A DNA stretch of 64,000 nucleotides from Pyxidicoccus xibeiensis (GCF_024198175.1 NZ_JAJVKV010000006.1:186001-250000); one strand, 5' to 3'. Counted from the first letter of the stretch, positions 8,678-16,793 are shown. Numbers and translations: made by a program. The notes: generated by a model not told the origin, from the sequence alone.

Positions 8678-9249
8678 ACGGTCTCCACATCCGCCACCAG
8701 CACGGTGGCGTCGTCGGTGGTGCGGGCGTAGCGCTCCATCAGCAGCGCGCAGGCCTCGCCGGGTGGAAGGCTTCGGGTGGGCTCCAGGTCCAGCCTGAAG
8801 CTGAGCCCGTCGCTGAAGAACACGAGGCGGTCCCCGTGCTGCAGCGGCGCGGAGGCCGTGCGCAGCGAGCGCATGGACTGGCCGAGGATGCCGGGCGTGG
8901 GAATCACCGGCACCTTGGTGCCCCGGGAGCGCAGCTCCACGTTGCCCACGCCGGCGCAGTGCAGGGTGTGGCCGTCGAACAGCCCCAGCATCACCGCCGC
9001 GCCCCGGCCGTTGCGCAGCGCCGCGTGCAGCGCGTCCACCACGGGCCCCACGCCGCCGCTGAGCGACTGCTGCTCCAGGCACCGGGCCGCATCGGACGCC
9101 ACCCGGGCCGCCACCGGGCCGTGGCCCAGCGCGTCCACCACCGCCAGCAGCGTGTGAGCGCCCTCCTGACGGACCAGCGCGATGTCGCCATTCTCCTGCT
9201 CACCCGACTTGGGACGCGAGCGGTGGGCGATGGTCAACCTCAAAGCCAT
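8674..9249 (-). CDS. rsbX: RsbX-like PP2C-type phosphatase
   Basis: This 191-residue protein is a compact PPM/SpoIIE-fold phosphatase. The metal-binding Asp residues appear in NGDIALV (about residue 22), VVDALGHGPVAARVA and TDDATVLV near the C-terminus, the three motifs of RsbX/SpoIIE domains. RsbX resets the stressosome by dephosphorylating RsbR and RsbS; I infer the same here because it overlaps rsbS (4 bp) and the RsbT-like gene (10 bp). No sensor or membrane region is present. Confidence 0.87.
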   Translation of the reverse strand: MALRLTIAHRSRPKSGEQENGDIALVRQEGAHTLLAVVDALGHGPVAARVASDAARCLEQQSLSGGVGPVVDALHAALRNGRGAAVMLGLFDGHTLHCAGVGNVELRSRGTKVPVIPTPGILGQSMRSLRTASAPLQHGDRLVFFSDGLSFRLDLEPTRSLPPGEACALLMERYARTTDDATVLVADVETV

Positions 9250-9971
9250 ACCTCGAACTCCACCTGGGTGCCCGTGGGCCCGGTACGCACGTCGAACCGG
9301 TCCGCCAGACGCTTAACGCCCAGCAGCCCCAGGCCCATGCCCGTCTTGCTGCGATAGGTGCCCGACAGCACGCGCTCCAGGTCGGGAATGCCCCGGCCCT
9401 GGTCCTCGGCGCGCACGCGCAGCAGGCGCTTGGGCGTCTGCTCCGGGGCGAGCTGGATGGTGCCGCCGCCGGCATACGCAATCTGGTTGCGCGCCAGCTC
9501 ACTCACCGCGGTGGCCACCTTCTGGCACTCGAAGCCTCGGCCACCGAGCGTCTCGCACAGCGCCCGCGCCGCGAGCCGGGCGTGGCTGGCGTCGGACTCG
9601 TTGCGCACCAGATAGGTGGTGGGCCGCGTGGGCGTCTGCGGCGCGGCGGGCCCCTTCAGCGACACCATGGGCATGGGCGCCGGCGTGGGGATGGGCGCGG
9701 AGGCCGGCGCTGCGTAGGAGGGCGCCCCGGAAGCGGGCGCCGTCAGCGTCCGCAGCTGCGCGGCCAGCTGCGGCCTCCGGGACGGGTCCACGAAGTGGCG
9801 GGTGGCCGGCTCCAGCGCCTCGATGACGCGCGGGAGCTCCGCGGCACCGACCGACTCCAGCGACAACCGCAACGGCTCCAGCGTCCCGCGCAGCACGAGC
9901 CGCGCCGCGGTGTCCGACATGAACTGCTGCAGCACGCGCAACAGCTCGGCGCACATCGAGCCCCGGCTCAC
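9240..9971 (-). CDS. rsbT: RsbT-like serine kinase with N-terminal extension
   Basis: The protein has 243 residues from GTG at 9971, supported by GGAGG five to six bases upstream and a GTGA overlap with the preceding gene. Residues 1-75 are a helical domain of unknown type and 75-110 a Pro/Ala linker. The HATPase domain follows (about 118-243) with the N box VSELARNQIAYAGGG and the G box DQGRGIPDLERVL plus KTGMGLGLLGVKRLAD, characteristic of RsbT. Bacillus RsbT is only about 133 residues, so the N-terminal domain is an addition, perhaps for docking. It would phosphorylate RsbS/RsbR. Confidence 0.85.
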   Translation of the reverse strand: MSRGSMCAELLRVLQQFMSDTAARLVLRGTLEPLRLSLESVGAAELPRVIEALEPATRHFVDPSRRPQLAAQLRTLTAPASGAPSYAAPASAPIPTPAPMPMVSLKGPAAPQTPTRPTTYLVRNESDASHARLAARALCETLGGRGFECQKVATAVSELARNQIAYAGGGTIQLAPEQTPKRLLRVRAEDQGRGIPDLERVLSGTYRSKTGMGLGLLGVKRLADRFDVRTGPTGTQVEFEVWL

Positions 9972-10432
9972 CAGCGCCTCCTTTCCTGGAGAACGACCCG
10001 CTTGCGGGCCACCACTTCAAGACCTCCGCCCTCGCGATTGGTCACCTGGACGGCATCCGTCAGGCGCCGCACCGCCGCGCCCCCTTCGCCCAGGCTCTCT
10101 CCGGGCAGCGGCCCGGGACGGCCGTCGCGGCCGGTGAAGAGCCGCTCCGGCTCCACCATGCCGGGCCCCCGGTCTCTCGCGCGGATGAAGAGCCACTCCT
10201 CCTCACGCCACAGCTCCACCGTGCCTCCCGCGCCCGCATGACGCACCAGGTTGGTGGCCAGCTCGCTGACGACCACCGCCACCTCCGCGCTGGCGGCCGC
10301 CGCCATCCCCACCTGCCGCGCGAAGCGACGGCCCAGCGCGGCGGCGACGGCGGCGTCCGACTTCAGGCGGACCTCCACGCACAAGGGGGACTCGGGAAGA
10401 GGAATTGGAGAGTGCTGGGCCGGCAAGCTCAT
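9968..10432 (-). CDS. Second RsbT/RsbW-type ATP-binding protein
   Basis: I chose ATG at 10432 (154 residues); a TTG at 10477 would add 15 residues. The protein is one HATPase_c domain of the anti-sigma/RsbT class, with VVVSELATNLVRHAG as N box and ARDRGPGM followed by GLGxG-like GESLGEGGAAVRRL as G boxes. It is the first gene of the leftward stressosome operon and overlaps the RsbT-like gene by 4 bp. Having two such kinases suggests that one serves as the switch and the other as an anti-sigma or output kinase, but which is which cannot be told from sequence. Confidence 0.78.
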   Translation of the reverse strand: MSLPAQHSPIPLPESPLCVEVRLKSDAAVAAALGRRFARQVGMAAAASAEVAVVVSELATNLVRHAGAGGTVELWREEEWLFIRARDRGPGMVEPERLFTGRDGRPGPLPGESLGEGGAAVRRLTDAVQVTNREGGGLEVVARKRVVLQERRRW

Positions 10433-10506
10433 TCCTAGCGGAAAATTTCGATGAGACTCACCAAAATAGTCCTCCAATCTGACGGTTATGTAAAGTGGTG
10501 CACACC

Positions 10507-10524
10507 GTACCCACCGGTACCCAC
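10507..10524. promoter_or_regulatory. Direct repeat upstream of the stressosome operon
   Basis: GTACCCAC occurs twice (10507-10514 and 10517-10524) with start points exactly 10 bp apart, on one face of the helix. On the operon strand it reads GTGGGTAC. It lies about 75-92 bp upstream of the ATG at 10432, in the 245 bp intergenic region that must hold the operon promoter. I see no convincing -35/-10 pair, so an alternative sigma factor or activator site is plausible. This is inference. Confidence 0.35.
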
Positions 10525-10677
10525 TTCCTTTTCGCGGAAGCTCGGGCTAGAACGCGGACCTTTTGGGTATTGGAACCCGGCTTCACCGGATTGAGTCGGG
10601 AAGCTCTGAGTTTTCAGTCTTCAGGACAAAGCAGGCTAGCGGGCACAGGGGAGCCCAGGCTCCCCGCGCCACACGCA

Positions 10678-11511
10678 TCACGCCTCGTGCAGGTGATGCA
10701 CCTGCAGGTCCGGGCCGACCACCAGCGTGGTGCCCTGGGTCAGCTCCACCCAACCCGCGGGACGCTTGAGGTGGCTGGCCACCACCACCGTGCGACGGCG
10801 CCGGTGCGCGCCCACCGCGGGCTGCGACTCCGGCGTGCCCGGCGTCACGCCACAGCGCTCGCACTCCGCCGAGCCCTCCAGCCGCGTATAGAAGAGGGGC
10901 TGCTCACCGAAGCGGCACGCCACCAGGAGCGAGCCGTTGGTGGCGACGAGGTTGAGCGTGGGCGTGCGCGTCACGCCCGAGTCGAAGGCGGCCTTCATCA
11001 CCTCGCGCGCGGCGTCCGAGAGCACGTGGCCGGCGACGCGCGGCTCCAGCCTCGGGTCGTCCGTCCGGCCGAGGTCTCTCAGGTGGCGCAGGAAGACGCC
11101 GAAGAGCACCTCGCTGTCGGTGCCGCCCCGCACCTGGCGCCGCAAGTGCTCCGGCAGCGACTCCAGCAGCGGCGCGCGAAGCGACTCGAGGCCCGTCACG
11201 CTCCCCTGGTGACCGAACAGCCAGCGGCGGGCCCGGAACGGCTGGGTGTTGTCCTCCAGCGACAGGCCGACCGGCAGCCTGCCGCCATGGAAGAGCAGCG
11301 CATCGGACTCGTGCGGCGGAGCAAGCGAGGCCAGCTCCAGTGCCTCGTCGCTGGCGAAGCGCCGCAGCAGGACCTCGTCCTGGGCATAGGTGCCCACGCC
11401 CATGGCGTTGGCCCGATGCTCCGCCCGCAGGAGGACCTGCCCGGCGAGCCGGTGCAGCTCGCAGCCGAGCAGGTTGGGGTCTGACGTGAACGCAGCGAGG
11501 ATGACGGACAT
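10678..11511 (-). CDS. Class II glutamine amidotransferase-like protein lacking the N-terminal Cys
   Basis: The protein has 277 residues from ATG 11511 (MSVILAAFTS). It aligns with YafJ-type class II glutamine amidotransferases through GHQGSVTGLESL (usual GHNG), GGTDSEVLFGVFL and the C-terminal strands. In active members the nucleophile is Cys at position 2 (MC...); here position 2 is Ser and the first Cys is at about residue 17. Upstream in-frame codons give no MC start. It may be a non-catalytic or altered enzyme. It is transcribed divergently from the Hsp70 gene with a 202 bp spacer. Confidence 0.75.
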   Translation of the reverse strand: MSVILAAFTSDPNLLGCELHRLAGQVLLRAEHRANAMGVGTYAQDEVLLRRFASDEALELASLAPPHESDALLFHGGRLPVGLSLEDNTQPFRARRWLFGHQGSVTGLESLRAPLLESLPEHLRRQVRGGTDSEVLFGVFLRHLRDLGRTDDPRLEPRVAGHVLSDAAREVMKAAFDSGVTRTPTLNLVATNGSLLVACRFGEQPLFYTRLEGSAECERCGVTPGTPESQPAVGAHRRRRTVVVASHLKRPAGWVELTQGTTLVVGPDLQVHHLHEA

Positions 11512-11628
11512 GGGTGAGGCCCCCTCTTCCAGTTCATAGATAATGTCGCCACCCCACCCCCTCAAGCCAGCAGGCGCGCTCACTCGCCTCCTCGCTAAGT
11601 GCTTGAAATGGCTGGGCTTTGCGTGATT

Positions 11629-11664
11629 GGAACATTGACAGTTCCCGTCCGGGGCAACTAACCT
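11629..11664 (+). promoter_or_regulatory. Candidate promoter and operator of the Hsp70-J operon
   Basis: TTGACA at 11635-11640 is followed after 18 bp by TAACCT (11659-11664), a weak -10. The -35 is embedded in an inverted repeat GGAAC-ATTGACA-GTTCC (11629-11645). An operator overlapping the -35 would suit repression. The Hsp70 start codon is 50 bp further on. The -10 is poor, so the promoter call is tentative. Confidence 0.4.
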
Positions 11665-11713
11665 CCCCGCGCTTCACCGACGGGCCTGTTTGCAGGTCTT
11701 CACCGGAGATGGA

Positions 11714-13321
11714 ATGGCGGACGACATCGCAATCGGCATCGACCTGGGCACGTCCTATTCGTGCGTCTCGGTGGTCCAGGACGGCCAGCCCGTGGTCATC
11801 CCCAACGAGTGGGGAGAGACGACGCATGCCTCCTGCGTGTCCTTCCTCGAGGATGGCTCGGTGCTGGTGGGCAACGCTGCCAAGAAGAACATCATCACCA
11901 ACCCCGAGCAGACGGTGTACTCGGCGAAGCGGCTCATCGGCCGCTACTACTTCTCCGACGAGGTGAAGAAGGCGCAGGCGGTGATGCCGTACCGCATCGT
12001 CGAGGGCGACAACAACTCGGTGCGCATCGCCGTGAGGGAGCGGACGTACTCGCTGCCGGAGATCAGCGCGCTGGTGCTCAAGGAGATGAAGGCGGTGGCG
12101 GAGACGTACCTGGGGCGGGAGGTGACGAAGGCGGTCATCACCGTGCCGGCGTACTTCAACGACAACCAGCGCCAGGCCACCAAGGACGCGGGCCGCGTGG
12201 CCGGGCTGGAGGTCTTGCGCATCCTCAACGAGCCCACCGCGGCGGCGCTGGCGTACGGCTTCGGCCGGGACGTCAACCAGCGCATCGTCGTCTACGACCT
12301 GGGTGGCGGCACGTTCGACGTGTCCATCCTGGAGATTGGCAAGGACGTCTTCGAGGTGCTCGCCACGGCGGGTGACACGTACCTGGGCGGCGACGACTTC
12401 GACGACCGCATCATGACGTGGCTGGCGGACGACTTCCTGGCGAAGACGCGGCTGGACGTGCGGCAGAACAAGTACTGCCTCCAGATGCTCAAGGAGGCGG
12501 CGGAGAAGGCGAAGATCGACGTGGGGCAGACGGGCACGGCGGACATCCTGTGCCAGGGCATCTGCCAGGACGCGCAGGGCAACATCATGGACCTGCGCGG
12601 CACGCTGACCCAGGACCAGTTCAACCGGATGGTGATGGACCTGGTGCAGCGCACGTTCAAGGTGTGCGACGAGGCGCTGCAGAGCGCGCGGCTGACGGCG
12701 GCGGACATCGACGCGGTCATCCTGGTGGGCGGCCCGACGCGGCTGCCCATCATCCGCAACTCGGTGAAGCACTACTTCCAGAAGGACCCGCTGGAGGGCG
12801 TCAACCCGGACCAGGTGGTCGCCATGGGCGCCGCGCTCCAGTCGCACGCGCTGCTGGACAGCAAGACGGAGACGTTCCTGGTGGACGTCACGCCGCTGAC
12901 GCTGCGCATCGGCACGGTGGGTGGGTACACCGAGAAGATCATCGACAAGAACACGCCGGTGCCCATCGACCGCTCGAAGACCTTCACCACCAGCCGCGAC
13001 GGGCAGGAGAAGGTGAAGATCCGCGTGTACCAGGGCGAGTCGAACCGCGCCGACGAGTGCGAGATGCTGGGCGAGTTCGAGTTCTCCGGCTTCCGCATCG
13101 GCTACCGGGGCGAGGTGAAGATCGAGGTCACCTTCGAGATCAACACCGATGGTCTGGTGAATGTGTCCGCGTGTGACACGGAGACGGGTCAGAAGACGTC
13201 GACCACCATCACCCTGTCTTCCGGCATGAGCGAGGCCGACATCCAGCAGTCCATCCAGGCGAACCGGAACACGCGTCTCGCCGGCCACAACACCAACGAC
13301 CTGCCCGCCGTGGCCCAGTAA
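11714..13321 (+). CDS. Hsp70 (DnaK-family) chaperone with truncated lid
   Basis: The protein has 535 residues from ATG 11714, with GGAG seven to ten bases upstream. The nucleotide-binding domain (1 to about 375) shows IGIDLGTSYSCVSVV, VYDLGGGTFDVS and AVILVGGPTRLPII. The linker and beta substrate-binding domain follow (FLVDVTPLTLRIGTVGG onward, ending near residue 500). Canonical DnaK has 610-640 residues; here the helical lid stops after the first helix (SSGMSEADIQQSI). It is followed 21 bp later by a J-domain protein, its probable cochaperone; no grpE is adjacent. It is a paralogue rather than the housekeeping DnaK, and the absence of grpS argues against calling it SglK. Confidence 0.9.
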   Translation: MADDIAIGIDLGTSYSCVSVVQDGQPVVIPNEWGETTHASCVSFLEDGSVLVGNAAKKNIITNPEQTVYSAKRLIGRYYFSDEVKKAQAVMPYRIVEGDNNSVRIAVRERTYSLPEISALVLKEMKAVAETYLGREVTKAVITVPAYFNDNQRQATKDAGRVAGLEVLRILNEPTAAALAYGFGRDVNQRIVVYDLGGGTFDVSILEIGKDVFEVLATAGDTYLGGDDFDDRIMTWLADDFLAKTRLDVRQNKYCLQMLKEAAEKAKIDVGQTGTADILCQGICQDAQGNIMDLRGTLTQDQFNRMVMDLVQRTFKVCDEALQSARLTAADIDAVILVGGPTRLPIIRNSVKHYFQKDPLEGVNPDQVVAMGAALQSHALLDSKTETFLVDVTPLTLRIGTVGGYTEKIIDKNTPVPIDRSKTFTTSRDGQEKVKIRVYQGESNRADECEMLGEFEFSGFRIGYRGEVKIEVTFEINTDGLVNVSACDTETGQKTSTTITLSSGMSEADIQQSIQANRNTRLAGHNTNDLPAVAQ

Positions 13322-13342
13322 GTGGCCCGATAGACGACGCCG

Positions 13343-16015
13343 ATGTCCCAGCCTTCCGACCCCAGCACCGGCAAGCCGCCGGGAGCCCCGCCCGGGACAC
13401 CGGCGGCTCCCGCACGCCCCGCCATTCCCCGGGTGACGGCCGCCGTTCCCGGCGCCGTGACGCCACCGGCGCCGGCCGCCGCGGCGCCCCAGGCCCCACG
13501 CCCGCCACAGGCCCCCGCAGCGCAGCCTCCGGGCGCCGCGCTGCCCCCTGGGGCCCAGGCTCCGCACGCCGCGGCGCCCGGTGCTCCGGCCGTCCCGCCG
13601 CGCGCGACGGCCACGGGCCTCCCCACCGTGGCAGCCCCGACTGCGGCATCGCGTCCCACGGCCACGGGCATTCCCAGCGTGGCGGCTCCGACGGGGGCAC
13701 AGCGCCCCACTGCTACCGGCATTCCTGCCGTGTCGGCCCCGACTGCGGCACAGCGCCCCACGGCCACGGGCATTCCTGCCGTGTCGGCTCCGACAGGGGC
13801 ACAGCGTCCTGCGGAGACCGGCACCCCTGCCGTGTCGGCCCCGACGGCGGCACAGCGTCCCGTAGCCACCGGCACCCCTGCCGTACCAGCCCCGACGGCG
13901 GCACAGCGTCCCACGGCGACTGGCCTTCCCACCGTGGCGGCTCCGACGGCGGCACCGCGTCCCACTGCCACGGGCATTCCGGCCGTGGCGGCCCCGACGG
14001 CGGCGCAGCGTCCCACCGTCACCGGCATCCCCACCGTGGCGTCGCCACAGCCCGCGCCGGGCAGTGCCTCCGCCCAGGGGCCGGGGGCTCCCGCTCGCGC
14101 AATGCCGGGCAACGCGCCCGTGGCTCCGTTCCAGCCGGGACAGCCATTGGCGGGTGCGCCCCAGGCGGTACCGCCCGGCCATGCGATGAACCCCAGCGCT
14201 GTGCCCGCGACGGGGCCCGCCCCGCGTGGCACTCCCATGGGCCTGCCGTCCATCACTCCCGCGACAGCGGTCTCGGGGCCCGCGCCTCAGGGGACTCCCG
14301 CCGGGCTGCCCTCCATCACTCCCGCGACAGCAGTGCCGGGGCCCGCTCCTCGGGGGACTCCCGCCGGGCTGCCCTCCATCACTCCCGCGACAGCGGCTCC
14401 GGCGACTCGCGGCGCGCCCGCCGAGGTCCGGCCTCCTGCAGGCTCCGTCCCCACGGCTCCGCCGGCTTCCGCCTCGCAGCGCGCTACCGTCACCGGCCTC
14501 CCCACTGTCGCGGGCTCCGGCCCGGCGGCCGCGGCGATGCAGAGACCTGCCTCGGGTGCCAGCCCGGGCGTCCCGCCCGTCACGGGCACCGTGCCCACCG
14601 TGGCGCCGGCCGTGCCCCGTGCCACGCCGGGCGTCCCTTCCGGTATCCCGCCCGTGGCCGGTGCTGCCTCCGCGCCTGCCGGGACTCCGGCCATCGCCGC
14701 GCAGCGCCCTCCCGCGGGCCCGGGGCCCGCGATGCCTCCGGCCATGCCGCCGGCCGTCGGTGCCGCGCAACGCCCTGCCACCGGTCCCGTCCCCGCGATG
14801 CCTCCGGCCATGCCTCCCGTGATGCCTTCGGCTGCGATGCCTCCAGCGATGCCTCCGGCCATGCCGCCCGCGATGCCTCCAGCGATGCCGCCGGCCATGC
14901 CTCCAGCGATGCCTTCGGCCGCGATGCCTCCGGCCATGCCTCCCGCGATGCCGCCGGCCATGCCTCCCGTGATGCCTTCGGCCGCGATGCCTCCGGCCAT
15001 GCCGCCGGTCATGGGCGCCGGAGTGCGTCCGCCCGTCGCGAGCACGGCGGCCCCTCGCCCGCCTCCCACGCTCGCGGTGGGCCAGCCCGTGGCGCCGCCT
15101 CCCACCGCGGAGGCCACGCCGGCGCGTCCCGGGGCACGCCCCACCGTCTCGCTGCCAGCGCTGGCCACCGCGGGCACCCCGCCGCGTCCGCCTCCCGCCG
15201 TCGGGCCCGTGACGGCGCCTCCGCCGTCCGCCGCCATGCGCGTGGCGCCCGCCGTCCCCGGCATTGCCCCCATGGCGCACGCCGTCCCCGGCATCCCTCC
15301 GGTGCCCGCCATTCCGTCGATGGCGCCGATGGTGCCGCCCATCGCCCCGGCCATCCCTTCCGTGGCCGCACGGATGCCGCCCCCACCGCCCGCCGCCGCC
15401 ATGGCCCCGCCGCCGCCTCCCGCCGAGGCGAAGGGCCCGGGCCTGGACATGCAGCAGCTCATGGACCTGGAGGACCGCACCTCCAAGCTGGACCAGCTCG
15501 ACTACTTCGAGCTGCTCACACTGGAGCGGACGGCCACCCCGGCGGACATCAAGAAGGCCTTCTACCGCGAGAGCCGCACCTACCATCCGGACCGCTTCTT
15601 CCACGTGGAGGCGAAGGAGCTGAAGGACCGGGTGCACGAGCTCTACAAGCGCGTCACCGAGGCGTACTACGTCCTGCGCGACGACACGAAGCGCAAGAAG
15701 TACCTCGCCGACATCACCGGCCCCGAGCGCGCGCAGAAGCTGCGGTTCACCGAGTCCTCCGAGGCGGAGACCAAGGCCGCCGCCAAGAAGGAGCAGGAGG
15801 AGCAGATCGGCACCCACCCGAAGGGGCGCCAGTTCTACTCCCAGGCCCAGAAGGACAGCGACGGCGGCAACCTGTCCGCCGCCGAGCGCAACCTGAAGAT
15901 GGCGCTCACCTACGAGCCGTCCAACGCCCGCTACAAGGAGCGTCTGGCGGAGGTGCAGAAGCAGCTCGCGGACGACGCCAAGGCCAAGGGCGACTCGTCT
16001 TTCAAGATCCGCTGA
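13343..16015 (+). CDS. J-domain protein with long repetitive Pro/Ala-rich N-terminus
   Basis: The 890-residue protein is about 80% low complexity. Residues 1-690 are disordered and built from three repeat families (17-residue, 21-residue and MPPA tetrapeptide units). A J domain lies at about 718-790, with YFELLTLERTATPADIKKAF, an intact HPD in YHPDRFF, and a helix III/IV pair. The C-terminal 100 residues are TPR-like helices (FYSQAQKD...SAAERNLKMALTYEPSN). The intact HPD means it should stimulate Hsp70 ATPase, and the adjacent Hsp70 gene is the natural partner. The disordered arm could act as a tether or form condensates. Confidence 0.9.
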   Translation: MSQPSDPSTGKPPGAPPGTPAAPARPAIPRVTAAVPGAVTPPAPAAAAPQAPRPPQAPAAQPPGAALPPGAQAPHAAAPGAPAVPPRATATGLPTVAAPTAASRPTATGIPSVAAPTGAQRPTATGIPAVSAPTAAQRPTATGIPAVSAPTGAQRPAETGTPAVSAPTAAQRPVATGTPAVPAPTAAQRPTATGLPTVAAPTAAPRPTATGIPAVAAPTAAQRPTVTGIPTVASPQPAPGSASAQGPGAPARAMPGNAPVAPFQPGQPLAGAPQAVPPGHAMNPSAVPATGPAPRGTPMGLPSITPATAVSGPAPQGTPAGLPSITPATAVPGPAPRGTPAGLPSITPATAAPATRGAPAEVRPPAGSVPTAPPASASQRATVTGLPTVAGSGPAAAAMQRPASGASPGVPPVTGTVPTVAPAVPRATPGVPSGIPPVAGAASAPAGTPAIAAQRPPAGPGPAMPPAMPPAVGAAQRPATGPVPAMPPAMPPVMPSAAMPPAMPPAMPPAMPPAMPPAMPPAMPSAAMPPAMPPAMPPAMPPVMPSAAMPPAMPPVMGAGVRPPVASTAAPRPPPTLAVGQPVAPPPTAEATPARPGARPTVSLPALATAGTPPRPPPAVGPVTAPPPSAAMRVAPAVPGIAPMAHAVPGIPPVPAIPSMAPMVPPIAPAIPSVAARMPPPPPAAAMAPPPPPAEAKGPGLDMQQLMDLEDRTSKLDQLDYFELLTLERTATPADIKKAFYRESRTYHPDRFFHVEAKELKDRVHELYKRVTEAYYVLRDDTKRKKYLADITGPERAQKLRFTESSEAETKAAAKKEQEEQIGTHPKGRQFYSQAQKDSDGGNLSAAERNLKMALTYEPSNARYKERLAEVQKQLADDAKAKGDSSFKIR
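13607..14014 (+). repeat. 51-bp coding repeat, eight units
   Basis: Eight consecutive 17-codon units encode variants of TATGIPAVSAPTAAQRP, with a ninth degenerate unit after 14014. Third codon positions vary between units while the peptide is kept, so selection appears to act on the protein. Confidence 0.85.
14228..14404 (+). repeat. 63-bp coding repeat, about three units
   Basis: Three near-identical 21-codon units encode GTPAGLPSITPATAVPGPAP variants inside the J-domain protein. The DNA is much more conserved here than in the 51-bp array, suggesting a more recent expansion. Confidence 0.8.
14740..15012 (+). repeat. 12-bp (MPPA) coding repeat tract
   Basis: Runs of the tetrapeptide MPPA, interrupted by MPPV and MPSAA, are encoded by 12-bp units with varied third bases. 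Such tracts are prone to length change by slippage. Confidence 0.8.
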
Positions 16016-16036
16016 CGGAGCTCAGGGGGGAGCCCC

Positions 16037-16792
16037 ATGGTCATCGACCTCATCATCCTGGGCCTGGTGGTGTTCTTCGCCATCATCGGCGCCATCACCG
16101 GCGCCTCGCGGCAGGTGGCCAACCTGGTGGGGCTGGCGGTGGGCTACTTCGCCTCGCGCCAGCTGGGCCGGGTGCTGGGCCCCCGGCTGGCGGACGCGCT
16201 CGGAGGCCCGCTGTTCCTCGGCGTCGTCGTGGGCACGGTGCTCGTCTTCATCTGCGTGTGGCTGGCGGTGCGCTACGCGCTGGGCGCGCTGCTGCTGCGC
16301 ATCCTCGGCTCCGGGAAGCACTCGGAGGACCGGGGCGTGGACCGCTTCCTGGGCTTCATCCTCGGCGGCGCGAAGATGGGCATCATCGCCTGGGTGCTGC
16401 TCAGCGCCATCGCCTTCTTCGAGCAGCACGTGGTGGTGGCCGGCCGGCGCGTCGGCCTCTCCCCGAAGGAGTCGCTGTCCATCAGCCTGGCGCGCCGCTT
16501 CAACCTCTTCGAGATGACGCAGTTCGCCCCGGTGGGCAACCTGGTGCGCGTGGCGAAGGCGTCCGCGGACCCCCAGAAGGCGGCCCGCCTCCAGGAGGAC
16601 CCGTCCTACAAGGCGCTGCGCAAGGACGCCCGCTTCCAGCGCCTGCTCCAGGACGACAAGCTGAAGCAGGCCCTGGCCCGGGGAGACACCGCCACCCTGC
16701 TCCGCAACGACCTCGTCCTCCAGCTCATCCAGGACCCGGACGTGGCCGCCCGACTGGGCGCGGCCGCCCGGGCCTCGGAGCGCGGAGACTGA
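16037..16792 (+). CDS. CvpA-family inner-membrane protein
   Basis: The 251-residue protein starts MVIDLIILGLVVFFAIIGAI. Four hydrophobic helices within residues 1-135, with the small-residue-rich motif GAITGASRQVANLVGLAVGY, match the CvpA/colicin V production family. About 110 soluble residues follow and are rich in charged helices. It starts 21 bp after the J-domain gene and is probably in the same operon. CvpA proteins are linked to envelope homeostasis; the role with Hsp70/J is unknown. Its end abuts the convergent ClpX-like gene. Confidence 0.85.
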   Translation: MVIDLIILGLVVFFAIIGAITGASRQVANLVGLAVGYFASRQLGRVLGPRLADALGGPLFLGVVVGTVLVFICVWLAVRYALGALLLRILGSGKHSEDRGVDRFLGFILGGAKMGIIAWVLLSAIAFFEQHVVVAGRRVGLSPKESLSISLARRFNLFEMTQFAPVGNLVRVAKASADPQKAARLQEDPSYKALRKDARFQRLLQDDKLKQALARGDTATLLRNDLVLQLIQDPDVAARLGAAARASERGD

Positions 16793-16793
16793 C

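Noticed and set aside
11714..13321. Naming the Hsp70 gene sglK
   Set aside because: SglK is accompanied by a GrpE-like gene (grpS); none is adjacent here and the lid is truncated. The symbol was left empty.
13189..15486. Gly/Ala/Met-rich antisense frames over the J-protein repeats
   Set aside because: They are mirror translations of the Pro/Ala repeats. No domain or ribosome-binding site supports them.
11534..15817. A 1427-codon open frame on the minus strand across the Hsp70 and J-protein genes
   Set aside because: Its translation is Arg/Gly/His-rich nonsense antisense to clear Hsp70 and J-domain coding. Long antisense frames are expected at this GC content.
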